From contig NZ_CP014141.1 of assembly GCF_001535545.1 (NCBI RefSeq), positions 558,001-622,000 on the forward strand: a stretch of 64,000 nt of DNA, written 5' to 3'. Numbering within the stretch: position 1 is the first letter of the stretch; the number at the start of each line of letters is the position of its first letter. The position numbers were made by a program, and so were the translations under genes. Shown piece after piece: positions 37,647 through 47,338 of the stretch. This DNA is from Thermus parvatiensis. GTDB taxonomy: Bacteria > Deinococcota > Deinococci > Deinococcales > Thermaceae. The notes below the pieces were generated by a model. That model saw only the letters and a list, made by a program, of their open reading frames with translations. It had not been told where the DNA came from and ran no database searches.

Positions 37647-40600
37647 TTACTCCGTGCTCACCCCCTGGTCCACCTGCTGGCTCACGGGTTCCACCATGCG
37701 GAAGTGCTCCGCCGGGTTCTCCAGGAGCTTTTCCAGCCGCTTCGCCTTCTCCTCCCGCTTGGCCTCCCGGAGCACCCGGATGTAGGCGGAAAGGAGCTCC
37801 CGCACGTCCTCCACGCCCCTGGCGTCCAGGGGCTTCACCGCCACCTTGGCCCCCTTGGCCAGCCGGCGCTTCATGGCCTCCTCCGTGAGGCCCATCTCCG
37901 GCCAGTAGCGCAGGTAGACCCGTCCCCCGGTCATGCCCGAGCAGATCCAGGGCCCGGGGTCCCCGAGGACCAGGGCCCGCCCCCGCGTCATGTACTCAAA
38001 GGCGAAGCCCTTGGCCTGGGCCCGGGCGGCGAGGTTGCCGAGGTCGTCCCGCAAGGGGCGTTCGGGCTCCCCACCCAGGATCACGTCGGCCCCGGAAAGC
38101 CGGATGCAGAAGCGGCTGTCCGCCACCCCCTCCACGATGAGAAGCCCCCCGATGGCCCCGTAGGCGAAGCTCTTGCCCACCGAGCCGTCCACGTAGGCGC
38201 CGAAGGGGTTCTTGCCCTTAAGGACGGCCACGGTGCCGCCGAAGGCGCTCTTGGCCACCCCGTCTTGGGCCCCGCCTTCCACCACCACCTTCATCCCCTC
38301 CACGTTGAAGGCGGCAAGGCCATTGCCGGCGACGCTCCCCGCGTCAAAGCGGAGCTCCACCTCCGCGTCAAAGCCCTTGCCGTAGAGGCGCCGCCTGGCG
38401 ATCTCCCCGGCGAGGTGGGCCCCAAGCGCCCGGTCCGTGGAGTCCACGGGGCCTTCCTGGAAGACGAGGCGCTTGCTGCCCTCGGCGTAGGCGGCCATGA
38501 CCACCTCGGTGATGGTGCGGGTGAGCTGGTTCAGGGGCTTCCTGAGGACGTGGGCGGAGGTGTCCTTGAGCCACTCGGGCTCTTCCACGGGGGCGAAGAA
38601 GTAGCTGAGGTCTAGCTCCTCCAGGTGGTCCCTCTGGTAGAGGAGGTCCGAGCGGCCGCGAAGCTCCTGCAAGGAGCGGGCCCCCAGGGCGGCCACGAGT
38701 TCCCTCAAGGCCTCCCCCATGGCCCCGAAGAAACGGGTGAGCTGCTCCACCGCCCGGTCCAGGTCCTGGGGGACGAAGCGCTTAAGCCCGTGGGCCATGG
38801 CCTCCTCCACCGTCTCTATCTGGGTGGTGATGCCCACGTGGCAGGTGTCCAGCTGGCAGCCCCGGCAGATGGTGCAGCCGATGGCCACCATGGCCATGGT
38901 GGCCATGCCCACCCGGTCGGCCCCCAGGAGGACCATGCGCAGCACGTCGTAGGCGGTCTTGAGGCCCCCGTCCGCCCAGATCTCCACCTTGTCCCTAAGC
39001 CCCGCCCGCACCAGGGCGCGGTGGACCCGGCGCACGCCGAGCTCCACGGGAAGCCCCGCGTACTTCAGGGCGTGGAGCCTGGCCGCCCCCGTCCCCCCCT
39101 CAAACCCGGAGAGGGTGATGACGTCCGCCCCCGCCTTGGCGATGCCCACGGCGATGGTGCCGATGCCGGGGATCACCGGCACCTTCACCGAGACGAGGGC
39201 CTTGGGGTTCACCGTTTTCAGCTCCTCAATGAGCTGGGCCAGGTCCTCAATGGAGTAGAGGTCGTGGTTGTTGGAGGGGCTGATGAGGTCCACCCCGGGG
39301 ACGGCGTTCCGGGCGGCCGCCACCTTGGGGGAGACCTTCTTGCCGGGGAGGTGCCCCCCTTCCCCGGGCTTCGCCCCCTGGCCGATCTTGATCTCGATGA
39401 CGCTCGCCGAGTTCAGCATGTAGGCGTGGACCCCGAAGCGGCCCGAGGCCACCTGCTGACCCCGCCAGGGGGTGTACTTGCCCAGCATGTCGGGGATCTC
39501 CCCGCCCTCCCCGTTGATGCAGAGCATGTTGAGGCGCTTGGCGGCTTCGGCGTAGGCGCGGAAGGAGGCCTCCCCCTGGGAGCCGAAGCTCATGGCGCTG
39601 ATGACGAAGGGCAGGGAGTGGGCCCCCACGGAGAGGTCCACCTCCTCCGGGGCCACGTCGCTCCTTTCGGGGAAGCGCACCTCCAATAGCTGCCTGGCCG
39701 CCACGGGGTTTTCCCGCTCTAAGGCGCGCACTTTCTCCTGGAAGTGGGCGTAGGGGGCCTTCCCCGAGGCCACCTCCTGGGCCGCCTTGTAGATCCTGGG
39801 GTTGAAGCGGAAGTCCTTGGCGGGCATGACCTTTTCCGCCCGGAGGAACCCCTCCCGCTCCAAGAGGGTCCGCTCCAGCTCCAAAAAGCCGTACCCCGCC
39901 TTCTCCGAGCCCAGGAAGTTGCGGGTGCCGAAGTACTCGGCGAGCTCGGGCTTGAGGCCGATGGCGCTGAAGATCCGGCCGTAGCCCCTTAGCTCGTGGA
40001 TCCCCATGGTGGAGATGACCTTCTCCAGCCCCTTCTTCAGGGCCTCGAGGACCCCGGCGAGCCCCTTCCTCCCCTCCAGGGCCCGGGCCTTCTCCTCCAT
40101 GAGCCAGGGGGCCACGGCCTCGGCGCCGAGGCCCAGGAGGAAGGCCACGTCGTGGAGGTTCCGCACGCCCCCGGAGTGGACGAGGAGCGAGGTGCGCCGC
40201 CTCAAGGCCACCCCCTCGGCGTCCTGCTTCATGAGGGCCCGGTTCACCGCGGCCACGGCGAGGCCCACGTCAATCCACACGCCTCCCTGGAAGGCCTCCC
40301 GGTCGGAGAGGATGAGGACCTCGGCCCCTTCCTCCACGGCCTTCACCGCTTCCTCCTCCAGGCGCTTGAGCCCGGCCAAAAGCCCCTCCTCCACGGTGAA
40401 CTGGGGGATAAGGGTCTTGGTCTTAAAGCGGGCCCGCACCTCCTCTAGGGTCAGGGTGCCGAAGGCCTCCGCCAGGGCCTGGTCCTCCTCCAGGACGATG
40501 GGGAGGAGGAGTTCCTCCACCCTTCCCCCGCCCCGGCCGTCGGGCAGGGGGCGGCGGCCCAGGAGGGTGCGGGTGGAGAAGTGCTCCACCTCCCGCTCCC

Positions 40601-42125
40601 GGTCAATGGCGGGGTTGGTCACCACCGCCACCGTCTCCTTGAAGAACTCGGAGAGGTTGGGCTTTTCCGGGTTGAGGGCGGCGAGGGGCCCGTCGTAGCC
40701 CAGGGAGCCGATGGGCTCGTTCCCCGTCTTGGCCAGGGCCTCGAGGTAGGCCTGGTCCCAGCGGTCCCAGCCGAAGGCCCGCTCCAGGCCCAAGGGGGGC
40801 GGGGCGGGCTTCTCCTCCACCTCCACCCCGCTTCCCCCCGCCAAAGGAGGCGGGGCCTGGCGGAGGGGGCCCGTCAGGTGGACCCGGTACCCCTCCACGG
40901 GCGTGCGGGCGGCGATCCTCTCCAGAACCTGCCGCTGGTGGCGGTCAAAGGGGAGCACCTTGGCCCCTTCGGGGGTGAGGCGGAGGTAGACCTTCTCCCC
41001 TGGGGCTAAAGGCTTGGGCTCGGAGACGAACTCCTCGGCGCTGAAGACCCCGCGCTCGGAGGAGAAGACGAGCTCGTAGGGGGTTTCAAACTGCCAGAGG
41101 GGCCTCAAGCCCATGGCGTCGGTGGCGAAGACGGCCTCGTCCCCGTGGCGGCTCACGATGGCCGCGGGGCCCTGGGCCAGGGGCCCGAAGCGCTGGCGCA
41201 GGGCCATGTAAAGGTCCTGAAGGTCCTCGGGCAGGGCCTTGATCTCCCCCAAGACGGGGGGGAAGACCAGGTCCATGGCCTCGGGGAGGGTGAGGCCGTA
41301 GCGGTAGATGAGCCCCTCCAGCATGCGGTTCAGGTCCTGGGAGTCCGAGCCCCCGGTCCGGGGGATGCCCAGGAAGTCCATCTCCCGCCTCAGGCGCTCA
41401 ATGGTGTTGATCTCGCCGTTGTGGCCGATGAGGCCGAAGGGCTGGACCTGCTCAAAGTTGGAGAGGGTGTTGGTGGAGTAGCGGTTGTGGCCCAAGGCGA
41501 TGCGGCTTTTGAACTCGGGGCGGGAGAGCTCGGGGTAGTAGCGCTTGAGAAGCTCCGCCGCCCCCCGCACCTTGTAGACCACGCTGTGGGTGGACAGGGA
41601 GACCACGTGCACGGGGAAGCTGGCCTCGAGCCTCAGGCCCAGCTCCCACAGGGGGGCGTCCCCGTCCGGGGAGAGCCCCGCCACCTGGAGGAAGAGGGGC
41701 TCCGTGCGCCGCCCCACGGGGCCGAGGACCTCGCTCACCACCTCTCCCCGTCGGAAGAGGACGGGGCGGACGCCGAGCCGCTGCCCTTCCCGCCGCAGGA
41801 GGTCCTCAAACTCCTGGAGCCTGCCCGCCTCCTTCTTGGGCACGAAGAAGTGGCCCACGAAGAAGCGGGGGTTATGGGCCAGGCCCGGGTCCAGGCCCGC
41901 CTGTTCCAGGAAGAGCGCCCATAGCTCCCGGGGGATGTCGGTTTGGATTCCCGTGCCGTCCCCCTCGCCCCGGATGGCCCCCGCGCGGTGGGCCATGCGG
42001 TAGAGGCTCTCCAGGGTCCTCCGCACCACGCGGTGGGAGGGCTTGCCGCTCTTTTCCGCCATGGCGATGATGCCGCAGGCGTCCCGACCTAGGGGGATGT
42101 CCGGGTAGGCGTCCTTCCAGCTCAT
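37647..42125 (-). CDS. gltB: Glutamate synthase large subunit, 1492 aa
   Basis: An N-terminal glutaminase domain begins at Cys17 (GRDACGIIAMAEKSG), so a 16-residue propeptide is presumably removed. The central domain and the FMN barrel follow (VISAMSFGSQGEASFRAYAE, GADVITLSGFEGGTGAARLH). The [3Fe-4S] ligands are in CTICRGCQLDTCHVG, and the Gly-rich C-terminal beta-helix domain closes the protein (DGSVGKSFAYGAIGG). It makes two glutamates from glutamine and 2-oxoglutarate, the main ammonium-assimilation route. No gltD lies adjacent, so the electron donor is encoded elsewhere or is ferredoxin. The promoter is at 42185-42213, directly next to two insertion sequences. Confidence 0.95.
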   Translation of the reverse strand: MSWKDAYPDIPLGRDACGIIAMAEKSGKPSHRVVRRTLESLYRMAHRAGAIRGEGDGTGIQTDIPRELWALFLEQAGLDPGLAHNPRFFVGHFFVPKKEAGRLQEFEDLLRREGQRLGVRPVLFRRGEVVSEVLGPVGRRTEPLFLQVAGLSPDGDAPLWELGLRLEASFPVHVVSLSTHSVVYKVRGAAELLKRYYPELSRPEFKSRIALGHNRYSTNTLSNFEQVQPFGLIGHNGEINTIERLRREMDFLGIPRTGGSDSQDLNRMLEGLIYRYGLTLPEAMDLVFPPVLGEIKALPEDLQDLYMALRQRFGPLAQGPAAIVSRHGDEAVFATDAMGLRPLWQFETPYELVFSSERGVFSAEEFVSEPKPLAPGEKVYLRLTPEGAKVLPFDRHQRQVLERIAARTPVEGYRVHLTGPLRQAPPPLAGGSGVEVEEKPAPPPLGLERAFGWDRWDQAYLEALAKTGNEPIGSLGYDGPLAALNPEKPNLSEFFKETVAVVTNPAIDREREVEHFSTRTLLGRRPLPDGRGGGRVEELLLPIVLEEDQALAEAFGTLTLEEVRARFKTKTLIPQFTVEEGLLAGLKRLEEEAVKAVEEGAEVLILSDREAFQGGVWIDVGLAVAAVNRALMKQDAEGVALRRRTSLLVHSGGVRNLHDVAFLLGLGAEAVAPWLMEEKARALEGRKGLAGVLEALKKGLEKVISTMGIHELRGYGRIFSAIGLKPELAEYFGTRNFLGSEKAGYGFLELERTLLEREGFLRAEKVMPAKDFRFNPRIYKAAQEVASGKAPYAHFQEKVRALERENPVAARQLLEVRFPERSDVAPEEVDLSVGAHSLPFVISAMSFGSQGEASFRAYAEAAKRLNMLCINGEGGEIPDMLGKYTPWRGQQVASGRFGVHAYMLNSASVIEIKIGQGAKPGEGGHLPGKKVSPKVAAARNAVPGVDLISPSNNHDLYSIEDLAQLIEELKTVNPKALVSVKVPVIPGIGTIAVGIAKAGADVITLSGFEGGTGAARLHALKYAGLPVELGVRRVHRALVRAGLRDKVEIWADGGLKTAYDVLRMVLLGADRVGMATMAMVAIGCTICRGCQLDTCHVGITTQIETVEEAMAHGLKRFVPQDLDRAVEQLTRFFGAMGEALRELVAALGARSLQELRGRSDLLYQRDHLEELDLSYFFAPVEEPEWLKDTSAHVLRKPLNQLTRTITEVVMAAYAEGSKRLVFQEGPVDSTDRALGAHLAGEIARRRLYGKGFDAEVELRFDAGSVAGNGLAAFNVEGMKVVVEGGAQDGVAKSAFGGTVAVLKGKNPFGAYVDGSVGKSFAYGAIGGLLIVEGVADSRFCIRLSGADVILGGEPERPLRDDLGNLAARAQAKGFAFEYMTRGRALVLGDPGPWICSGMTGGRVYLRYWPEMGLTEEAMKRRLAKGAKVAVKPLDARGVEDVRELLSAYIRVLREAKREEKAKRLEKLLENPAEHFRMVEPVSQQVDQGVSTE

Positions 42126-42184
42126 CTTCGGGCTCCTTTTGCTTGGGGGTGGGTGGGGGTAAAAGAATGCACGTTGTTCCTGGG

Positions 42185-42213
42185 ATTATACAGGCCGCGC
42201 CCGGCCCGGTCAA
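42185..42213 (-). promoter_or_regulatory. gltB promoter
   Basis: TTGACC (42213 down to 42208), exact 17-base spacer, perfect TATAAT (42190 down to 42185), about 60 bases before the gltB ATG. The duplicated target site of the first insertion sequence starts at 42213, so the insertion removed everything upstream of the -35 hexamer but left the hexamer intact. Confidence 0.85.
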
Positions 42214-42221
42214 GCCACCTC

Positions 42222-43250
42222 GGGCTTGCCTAGTAAATTGCCTTGTACCCCGGAGGGGGCGGGAGAAGGGAGAGAAGAACCCTAAGGCCGTAGGCGATGA
42301 GCTCCAAAAGCGCCCGCGCCATGGCCGTCCAAGGCTTCCGCTCCCAAAGGTACCCCCCACCCAGCCGCGTCTTCATCCCCCCAAACACCCCCTCCACCAC
42401 CCCGCGAAACCGGTACACCTCGGGGTCCCACCCCTCCCGCGCCCGCACCCGCGCCTCCTCCCTGGCCTCGCCCCCGCCCCGAAGCCGGATCACCGGCCGC
42501 ACCCCCGCCTCCCCCAAAACCCCCCACACCTCCTTCCCGTCAAACCCCGCGTCCGCCAAAAGCCACCCCCGGGAAGGAGGAAACCGCTTTAGCACCTCCC
42601 CCCCAAGCCGGGGGTCCGGGGCGTAGCCCTCCCCCACCACTCCACCCCAGGGCCACAAGAGCCGCCTCTCCCTATCCCACCGCATCAGGGCCAGAAGCCG
42701 CGCGTGCCCCCGCACCCGCCGCACCTCCTTCCCCCGACGAAAGCGGAGAAGCCGGTCCTTGCTCCGGTAGGCCAGCCCCGTGGTGTCCATGAGGTAGAGG
42801 GGGGGAAAGCGCCGCCAGGTGTGCCGGCGCCTCGTCCGAAGCCGCTTCGCCTTCCGGCGAGGACTCCGGGGCGAGATGGGCCTCCAGTTCCCGGGAAAGC
42901 CTCTCCAGGAGGGCCTCAAGGAGTTTGGGGTCCAGGTGCTTGAGGGCGTAGCGGGCCAGGGACTGGTGGGAAGGGAAGGGGCCTTCCATCAGGTCCTGGA
43001 GTGAGGCCTCCGTCTCGCGGTAGGTGAGGTGGAAGAAGGCGCGGAAGAGAAGGAGGGCCAGGTAAAGGGCGTGGCTGTAGCGCCAGGGGCGGCCCCGCTT
43101 GCCTTTGGGGGTGGGAGGGGCCACCTCCCGGGCCAGGCGCAGGCAGTGTTCCAGGACCTCCTTGGGGCTTGCCTCCCTGCGAAGGAAGCCTCGCTTGCCC
43201 ATCAGGAGAGAGATATACACCCGTCCTCCTGACCTTTGCAAGGCAAGCCC
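42222..43250 (-). mobile_element. Insertion sequence A, 1029 bp, IS4/IS5-like DDE type
   Basis: The ends are GGGCTTGCCT (left) and AGGCAAGCCC (right), perfect 10-bp terminal inverted repeats, extending with mismatches to 16 bp. The flanks AGCCACCTC at 42213-42221 and 43251-43259 are identical, a 9-bp target duplication. One transposase gene fills the element. It is an intact-looking recent insertion upstream of gltB. Confidence 0.9.
42230..43202 (-). CDS. DDE transposase of IS A (two frames)
   Basis: The N-terminal half (MGKRGFLRREASPKEVLEHC to SRELEAHLAPE) and the catalytic half (YLMDTTGLAYRSKDRLLRF with the first Asp, LLADAGFDGKEV with the second, FRGVVEGVFGGMKTRLGG with the Glu) lie in different frames. 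They meet at a run of seven G (C7 in the coding strand) at 42799-42805. Joining needs a +1 step (or two added bases), unlike the single-base shortages elsewhere. This could be programmed frameshifting, a two-base miscall or a decayed copy. ATG 43202 is the best start. Confidence 0.8.
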
Positions 43251-43268
43251 AGCCACCTCGGGAAAACC

Positions 43269-44412
43269 CAGACTTGACCTATATGCGGCTCCTGGAGTAA
43301 AGAGGGGGCATGACCCTGCGCGAAGCCCTGTCCCAGATCCCCGACCCCCGGGCCCGCAACCGGCAGTACCCCCTGTGGAGCCTCCTGGCCCTCATCCTGG
43401 TGGCTTTTCTTTCCCGCGTGGACTCCCTGAGGGGCGTGGAACGCTTCGCCCGCACCAACCCCCACCTCTTGCCCCACCTGGGCCTGCGCAAGGCCCCAGG
43501 CCACACCGCCATCACCCTTCTCCTTCACCGCCTGGATCCTGAAAAGCTCCAAGCGGCCCTCCTCCAGGTCTTCCCCGAAGCCGACCTTGGGGAAGTCCTG
43601 GTGGTAGACGGGAAGCACCTGCGGGGAAGCGGCAAGGGGAAAAGCGCCCAGGTCAAGCTGGTGGAGGTCCTGGCCCTGCACCTCCATACCACCCTGGCCC
43701 AGGCCCGGGCGGAGGGGAGGGAGGACCAAGCCCTTTTGGAGCTCCTGGACCGCCTGGGGGCGGAGGGGCTCAAGGGGAAGGTGGTGGTGGGGGACGCGGG
43801 GTACCTGTACCCGGAGTTAGCGGGGAAGGTGGTGCAAAAAGGGGGGCGTACCTCTTTGTCCTGAAGGCTAACCAGGGGGAACTTTTGGAGTGGGCCTTGG
43901 AGGTGTTCAAGGGCATGGAGGAGAGGCGGCTTCCTGGCGAGACCGAGGCGGTGTGGAATCTGGTGCGGGATGGGGAGGTGTGGACCTACCGGGTTTGGGC
44001 TTCCCCCTACCTGCCGGAAGAGGTGCGGGCCTTTCCCGGGTGCCGGCAGGTGGTGCGGATGGAGCGGGAGGTGAGGCACAAGGGGACGGGGGAGGTGCGG
44101 CGGACGGTGAGCTACGCCCTCACCAGCTTGGGGCCGGAGGTGGCGGAGGCGAGGCGGCTTGGGGAGCTTCTCCTTTACCGGTGGGAGGTAGAGAACCGGT
44201 CCTTTTGGGTACGGGACGTTCTCCTCCACGAGGATGCCTGCCAGGTGCGGGGGGTGGGGGCACAGGTCTTGGCGGCCCTCCGGGCCTTTCTGGTCTCCAT
44301 GCTTCACCGCCAAGGGGTCAGGGAGAAGAAGGCGGCCTTGGAGGCCTTCTCCTTCAACCCCCTCTCCGCCCTGCGCTTCCTGGGGCTCTATGCGGTATAG
44401 CGGTCAAGTCTG
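43269..44412 (+). mobile_element. Insertion sequence B, 1144 bp, ISAs1 family
   Basis: The ends are CAGACTTGACC (43269-43279) and GGTCAAGTCTG (44402-44412), perfect 11-bp terminal inverted repeats. The flanks GGGAAAACC at 43260-43268 and 44413-44421 are identical, a 9-bp target duplication. It is separated from IS A by only the two duplications (18 bases) and ends 31 bases before the tRNA-Lys -35 hexamer. Confidence 0.92.
43310..44400 (+). CDS. ISAs1-family transposase, about 363 aa (frameshift in reading)
   Basis: The N-terminal DDE_Tnp_1-associated domain (SQIPDPRARNRQYPLWSLLA) is followed by the catalytic core: VVDGKHLRGS (first Asp), VVGDAGYLYPELAG (second Asp) and VENRSFWVRDVLLHEDACQV (Glu and the HWVLDV-like block of this family). 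The frame breaks at 43841-43846 (G6, needs G7), as in many host genes here, so the copy may be fully active. ATG 43310 follows GGAGTAAAGAGGGGG. Confidence 0.88.
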
Positions 44413-44443
44413 GGGAAAACCTTCCCAAAGCGGGGCCTTCGCC

Positions 44444-44472
44444 TTGACAACTTCAAGGGGAGGGGCTAGACT
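44444..44472 (+). promoter_or_regulatory. tRNA-Lys promoter
   Basis: TTGACA (44444-44449), 17-base spacer, TAGACT (44467-44472). The -10 is followed immediately by CTTCTTTGGCGTT, a 13-base string that also follows the rplM -10 box at 47339. Confidence 0.8.
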
Positions 44473-44486
44473 CTTCTTTGGCGTTT

Positions 44487-44562
44487 GGGCCGCTAGCTCA
44501 ACTGGTAGAGCAACCGACTCTTAATCGGTGGGTTACAGGTTCGAGTCCTGTGCGGCCCACCA
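44487..44562 (+). tRNA. tRNA-Lys (anticodon CTT)
   Basis: Acceptor GGGCCGC (44487-44493) pairs with GCGGCCC (44552-44558); discriminator A and an encoded CCA end the gene. The anticodon arm CCGACTCTTAATCGG places CTT at 44520-44522. The T-arm has GGTTCGAGTCC. All arms pair, 76 nucleotides. Confidence 0.97.
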
Positions 44563-44568
44563 ACGCGC

Positions 44569-44590
44569 CCCCCGGGAAACCGGGGGTTTT
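44569..44590 (+). terminator. Intrinsic terminator after tRNA-Lys
   Basis: CCCCCGG (44569-44575), loop GAAA, CCGGGGG (44580-44586), TTTT. It lies six bases after the CCA end. Confidence 0.85.
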
Positions 44591-44602
44591 CCTTATCGGG
44601 GG

Positions 44603-44608
44603 TATCAT
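44603..44608 (+). promoter_or_regulatory. -10 box of the DUF815 gene (leaderless)
   Basis: TATCAT is followed by seven bases and ATG 44616. An in-frame ATG at 44607 overlaps the box. Confidence 0.5.
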
Positions 44609-44615
44609 GGGCGGC

Positions 44616-45644
44616 ATGGTGCGGGTGCCCGAAAGCCCCGAGGCCCTCTTGGAGCTGGACCTGCCCGAAGGGGAGCCCTGGGGGTACGCCTTCGCCCAGG
44701 CCCTTCTCCGGGCCCCCTGGGCCTTCCGGGCCTTAAAGCCCACGCCGGGCCTTCTGGACCTCATCCGCTGGGATCTGGAGAGGCTTCACCGGGAGCTGGA
44801 GGCCAGGCGCCGGACCTGGCCCTTGGGCGCCTTGGGGCTGAGGTCCCCCCACCCCGCGGAGGAAGCCCTTCTCCAGGCGCTTCTTCGCCGGGACCCCGAG
44901 GGCGTGGTGGAGGCCTTACGGGCCCACGGGCCCTGGCCCTTCGCCCTCTACCGGGCCTTCCGATTTGACGGGGAGGTCCACCCCCTGCGCACCCTGCGCC
45001 TGCCCCGGAGGGACGAGCTCGTGGGCTACGAGGCCCAGCGGGAAGCCCTCGAGGCCAACGCCCGGCGCTTCCTCTCCGGCAAGCCCGCCCTCCACACCCT
45101 CCTCTACGGGGCCCGGGGCACGGGAAAGAGCACCGCCGCCAAGAGCCTCCTCCACCTGGAAGGGGCCCGCATGGTGGAGGTGGAAAAGGGGGCCTTGCCC
45201 CGCCTGGGAGCGCTTTTGGAGCAGCTCGCCTCCTTGCCCCACCGCTACCTCCTCTTTTTGGACGACCTCTCCTTGGACCCCGAGGACGAGGCCTTCCACC
45301 ACCTCAAGGCCCTCCTGGAGGGGAGCCTCGAGGGCCCTCCCGAGAATGTCCTCCTCCTCGCCACCTCCAACCGCCGCCACCTGGTGCGCCGCCTCGGGGA
45401 AAACCCCTTGCCCGGGGAGGCCCCCGAGGCCTGGGACGTCCTCCAGGACACCCTGGCCCTTTCCGAGCGCTTCGGCCTCGTCCTCACCTTCCCGCCCCTG
45501 GACAAGGCCCTCTACCTGAAGGCCGTGGCCCACCACCTGGGGCGGTCCCTGACCCCCGAGGAGGAGGGGAGGGCCCTGCGCTTCGCCCTGGAGCGGGGCT
45601 TCTCCGGCCGGGTGGCCCGCCAGTTCGCCCAGACCCTGCTCTAG
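44616..45644 (+). CDS. DUF815-family AAA ATPase, 342 aa
   Basis: The C-terminal ATPase half has Walker A LLYGARGTGKSTAAKSLL, Walker B YLLFLDDLSLDPEDEAFHHL, sensor 1 VLLLATSNRRHLV and the DUF815 block LALSERFGLVLTFPPLDKAL. The N-terminal ~150 residues are helical and specific to this group. Cellular role not established. The TAG overlaps the pyrG stop on the other strand (shared CTAG), so the genes converge. Confidence 0.85.
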   Translation: MVRVPESPEALLELDLPEGEPWGYAFAQALLRAPWAFRALKPTPGLLDLIRWDLERLHRELEARRRTWPLGALGLRSPHPAEEALLQALLRRDPEGVVEALRAHGPWPFALYRAFRFDGEVHPLRTLRLPRRDELVGYEAQREALEANARRFLSGKPALHTLLYGARGTGKSTAAKSLLHLEGARMVEVEKGALPRLGALLEQLASLPHRYLLFLDDLSLDPEDEAFHHLKALLEGSLEGPPENVLLLATSNRRHLVRRLGENPLPGEAPEAWDVLQDTLALSERFGLVLTFPPLDKALYLKAVAHHLGRSLTPEEEGRALRFALERGFSGRVARQFAQTLL

Positions 45645-47293
45645 GCCCTTTCCTGGTAGGCCAGCGCCGCCTCCACGAAGCCCACGAAGGGCGGGGAAGG
45701 GCGCATGGGGCGGCTCTTGAACTCGGGGTGGCTCTGGAGGCCGAGGAAGAAGGGGTGGTCCTTGAGCTCAATGGCCTCCACGAGCCCCGCCCCCCGGCCC
45801 CGCATCCCCGGGGTGGTGGCGGAGACCACGAGGCCCGCCCGCTCCAGCCCGTCCACGTAGAGGGGGTTCACCTCGTAGCGGTGGCGGTGGCGCTCCAGCA
45901 CCTCCTCCTTGCCGTAAAGGCGGTGGAGGAGGGTGCCGGGCTTGATGCGCATGGGCCAGTCCCCAAGGCGCATGGTCCCCCCAAGGCCTTCCACCTCCAG
46001 TTGCTCGGGCATGAGGTCAATCACCGGGTGGGGGGTGTAGGGGTCAAACTCGGTGGAGTTCGCCCCCTTGAGGCCCGCCACGTTGCGGGCAAACTCGATC
46101 ACGGCGATCTGGAGGCCGAGGCAGATCCCGAGGTAAGGGATTTTCCGCTCCCTGGCGTACTGGGCCGCCCGCACCTTGCCCTCAATGCCCCGTACGCCAA
46201 ACCCTCCCGGGACCAGGATGCCGGAGACGTCCCGGAAGGCCTCGTCCAGGTCCGCCGCCTCGAGGCTTTCCGCGTCCACCCACTTCACCTCCACCCGGGC
46301 CCGGTTCTTGATTCCCGCGTGGCGCAAGGCCTCCAGGAGGGAGAGGTAGGCGTCCGGCATCTTCACGTACTTCCCGGCGATGGCGATCCTGACGGTGCGC
46401 TCGGGGTGTTTGAGGACCCGGACCGCCTCCTGCCAGAAGGAGAGGTTGGGGATCACCGCCTCGAGGCCCAAGGCCCGCTCCACCGCGCGGCCCAGGCCCT
46501 GCTCCTCCAGGAGCAGGGGGACCTCGTAGAGGTGCTCCACGGTGGGGCTACTGAAGACGTGGCCCGGGCGGACGTTGGTGAAGAGGGCGACCTTCCTCCG
46601 CACCTCCTCGGGCACGGGCCGGGCGGAGCGGAGGACCAGGATGTCGGGCTGGATCCCCACGCCCCGTAGGGTGGCCACGGAGTGCTGGGTGGGCTTGGTC
46701 TTGAACTCCTCGCTGGTCTCCAGGTAGGGGACCAGGGTGAGGTGCAGGTAGAGGGTATTTTCTTCCCCCTCGTCAAAGCGGAACTGGCGGATGGCCTCGA
46801 GGAAGGGGAGGCTCTCAATGTCCCCCACTGTCCCCCCCACCTCCACCACCACGATCTCCGCCTTCTGCTCCTCGGCCACCTTGCGGATCCGCTCCTTGAT
46901 CTCGTCGGTGATGTGGGGGATGACCTGGACCGTCTGGGAGAGGTACTCTCCCCGGCGCTCCTTCTGGATCACCGAGAGGTAGACCTGCCCCGTGGTGAGG
47001 TTGTTCCCCCTGGAGAGGTCCATGTCCAAGAAGCGCTCGTAGTGGCCGATGTCCAGGTCGGTTTCGGCCCCGTCTGCGGTGACGAAGACCTCCCCGTGTT
47101 CGTAGGGGCGCATCGTCCCCGCGTCCACGTTGACGTAGGGGTCTATCTTGATGGCCGTCACCCGGTACCCCCGGGCCCGGAGGAGGGCCCCGAGGGAGGA
47201 GGTGAGGATCCCCTTGCCTAGGCTGGAAACCACGCCGCCCGTGATAAAGACGTACTTTCTGGGCTTGGGACCCGCGTCGGCGCTCCCGTTCAC
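45641..47293 (-). CDS. pyrG: CTP synthase, 550 aa
   Basis: The synthetase domain (residues ~10-280) begins [17 protein letters not shown] with the ATP loop and contains [20 protein letters not shown]. The class I glutaminase domain has the nucleophile Cys near residue 391 in [11 protein letters not shown], and its catalytic His/Glu in SHPEFKSRP. It aminates UTP to CTP using glutamine and ATP. GTG 47293 is the start; TAGGCT on the minus strand lies eight bases upstream, so it may be leaderless. It is divergent from rplM. Confidence 0.96.
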   Translation of the reverse strand: MNGSADAGPKPRKYVFITGGVVSSLGKGILTSSLGALLRARGYRVTAIKIDPYVNVDAGTMRPYEHGEVFVTADGAETDLDIGHYERFLDMDLSRGNNLTTGQVYLSVIQKERRGEYLSQTVQVIPHITDEIKERIRKVAEEQKAEIVVVEVGGTVGDIESLPFLEAIRQFRFDEGEENTLYLHLTLVPYLETSEEFKTKPTQHSVATLRGVGIQPDILVLRSARPVPEEVRRKVALFTNVRPGHVFSSPTVEHLYEVPLLLEEQGLGRAVERALGLEAVIPNLSFWQEAVRVLKHPERTVRIAIAGKYVKMPDAYLSLLEALRHAGIKNRARVEVKWVDAESLEAADLDEAFRDVSGILVPGGFGVRGIEGKVRAAQYARERKIPYLGICLGLQIAVIEFARNVAGLKGANSTEFDPYTPHPVIDLMPEQLEVEGLGGTMRLGDWPMRIKPGTLLHRLYGKEEVLERHRHRYEVNPLYVDGLERAGLVVSATTPGMRGRGAGLVEAIELKDHPFFLGLQSHPEFKSRPMRPSPPFVGFVEAALAYQERA

Positions 47294-47338
47294 GGGTCTT
47301 CAGCCTACCACATCTGGCGCGGGGCCAGGGGGATGTGG

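Noticed and set aside
37647..42125. gltB with a wrong or extended start, because the catalytic Cys is residue 17
   Set aside because: GltB proteins are made with a propeptide that is cleaved before this Cys, so the upstream ATG is expected.
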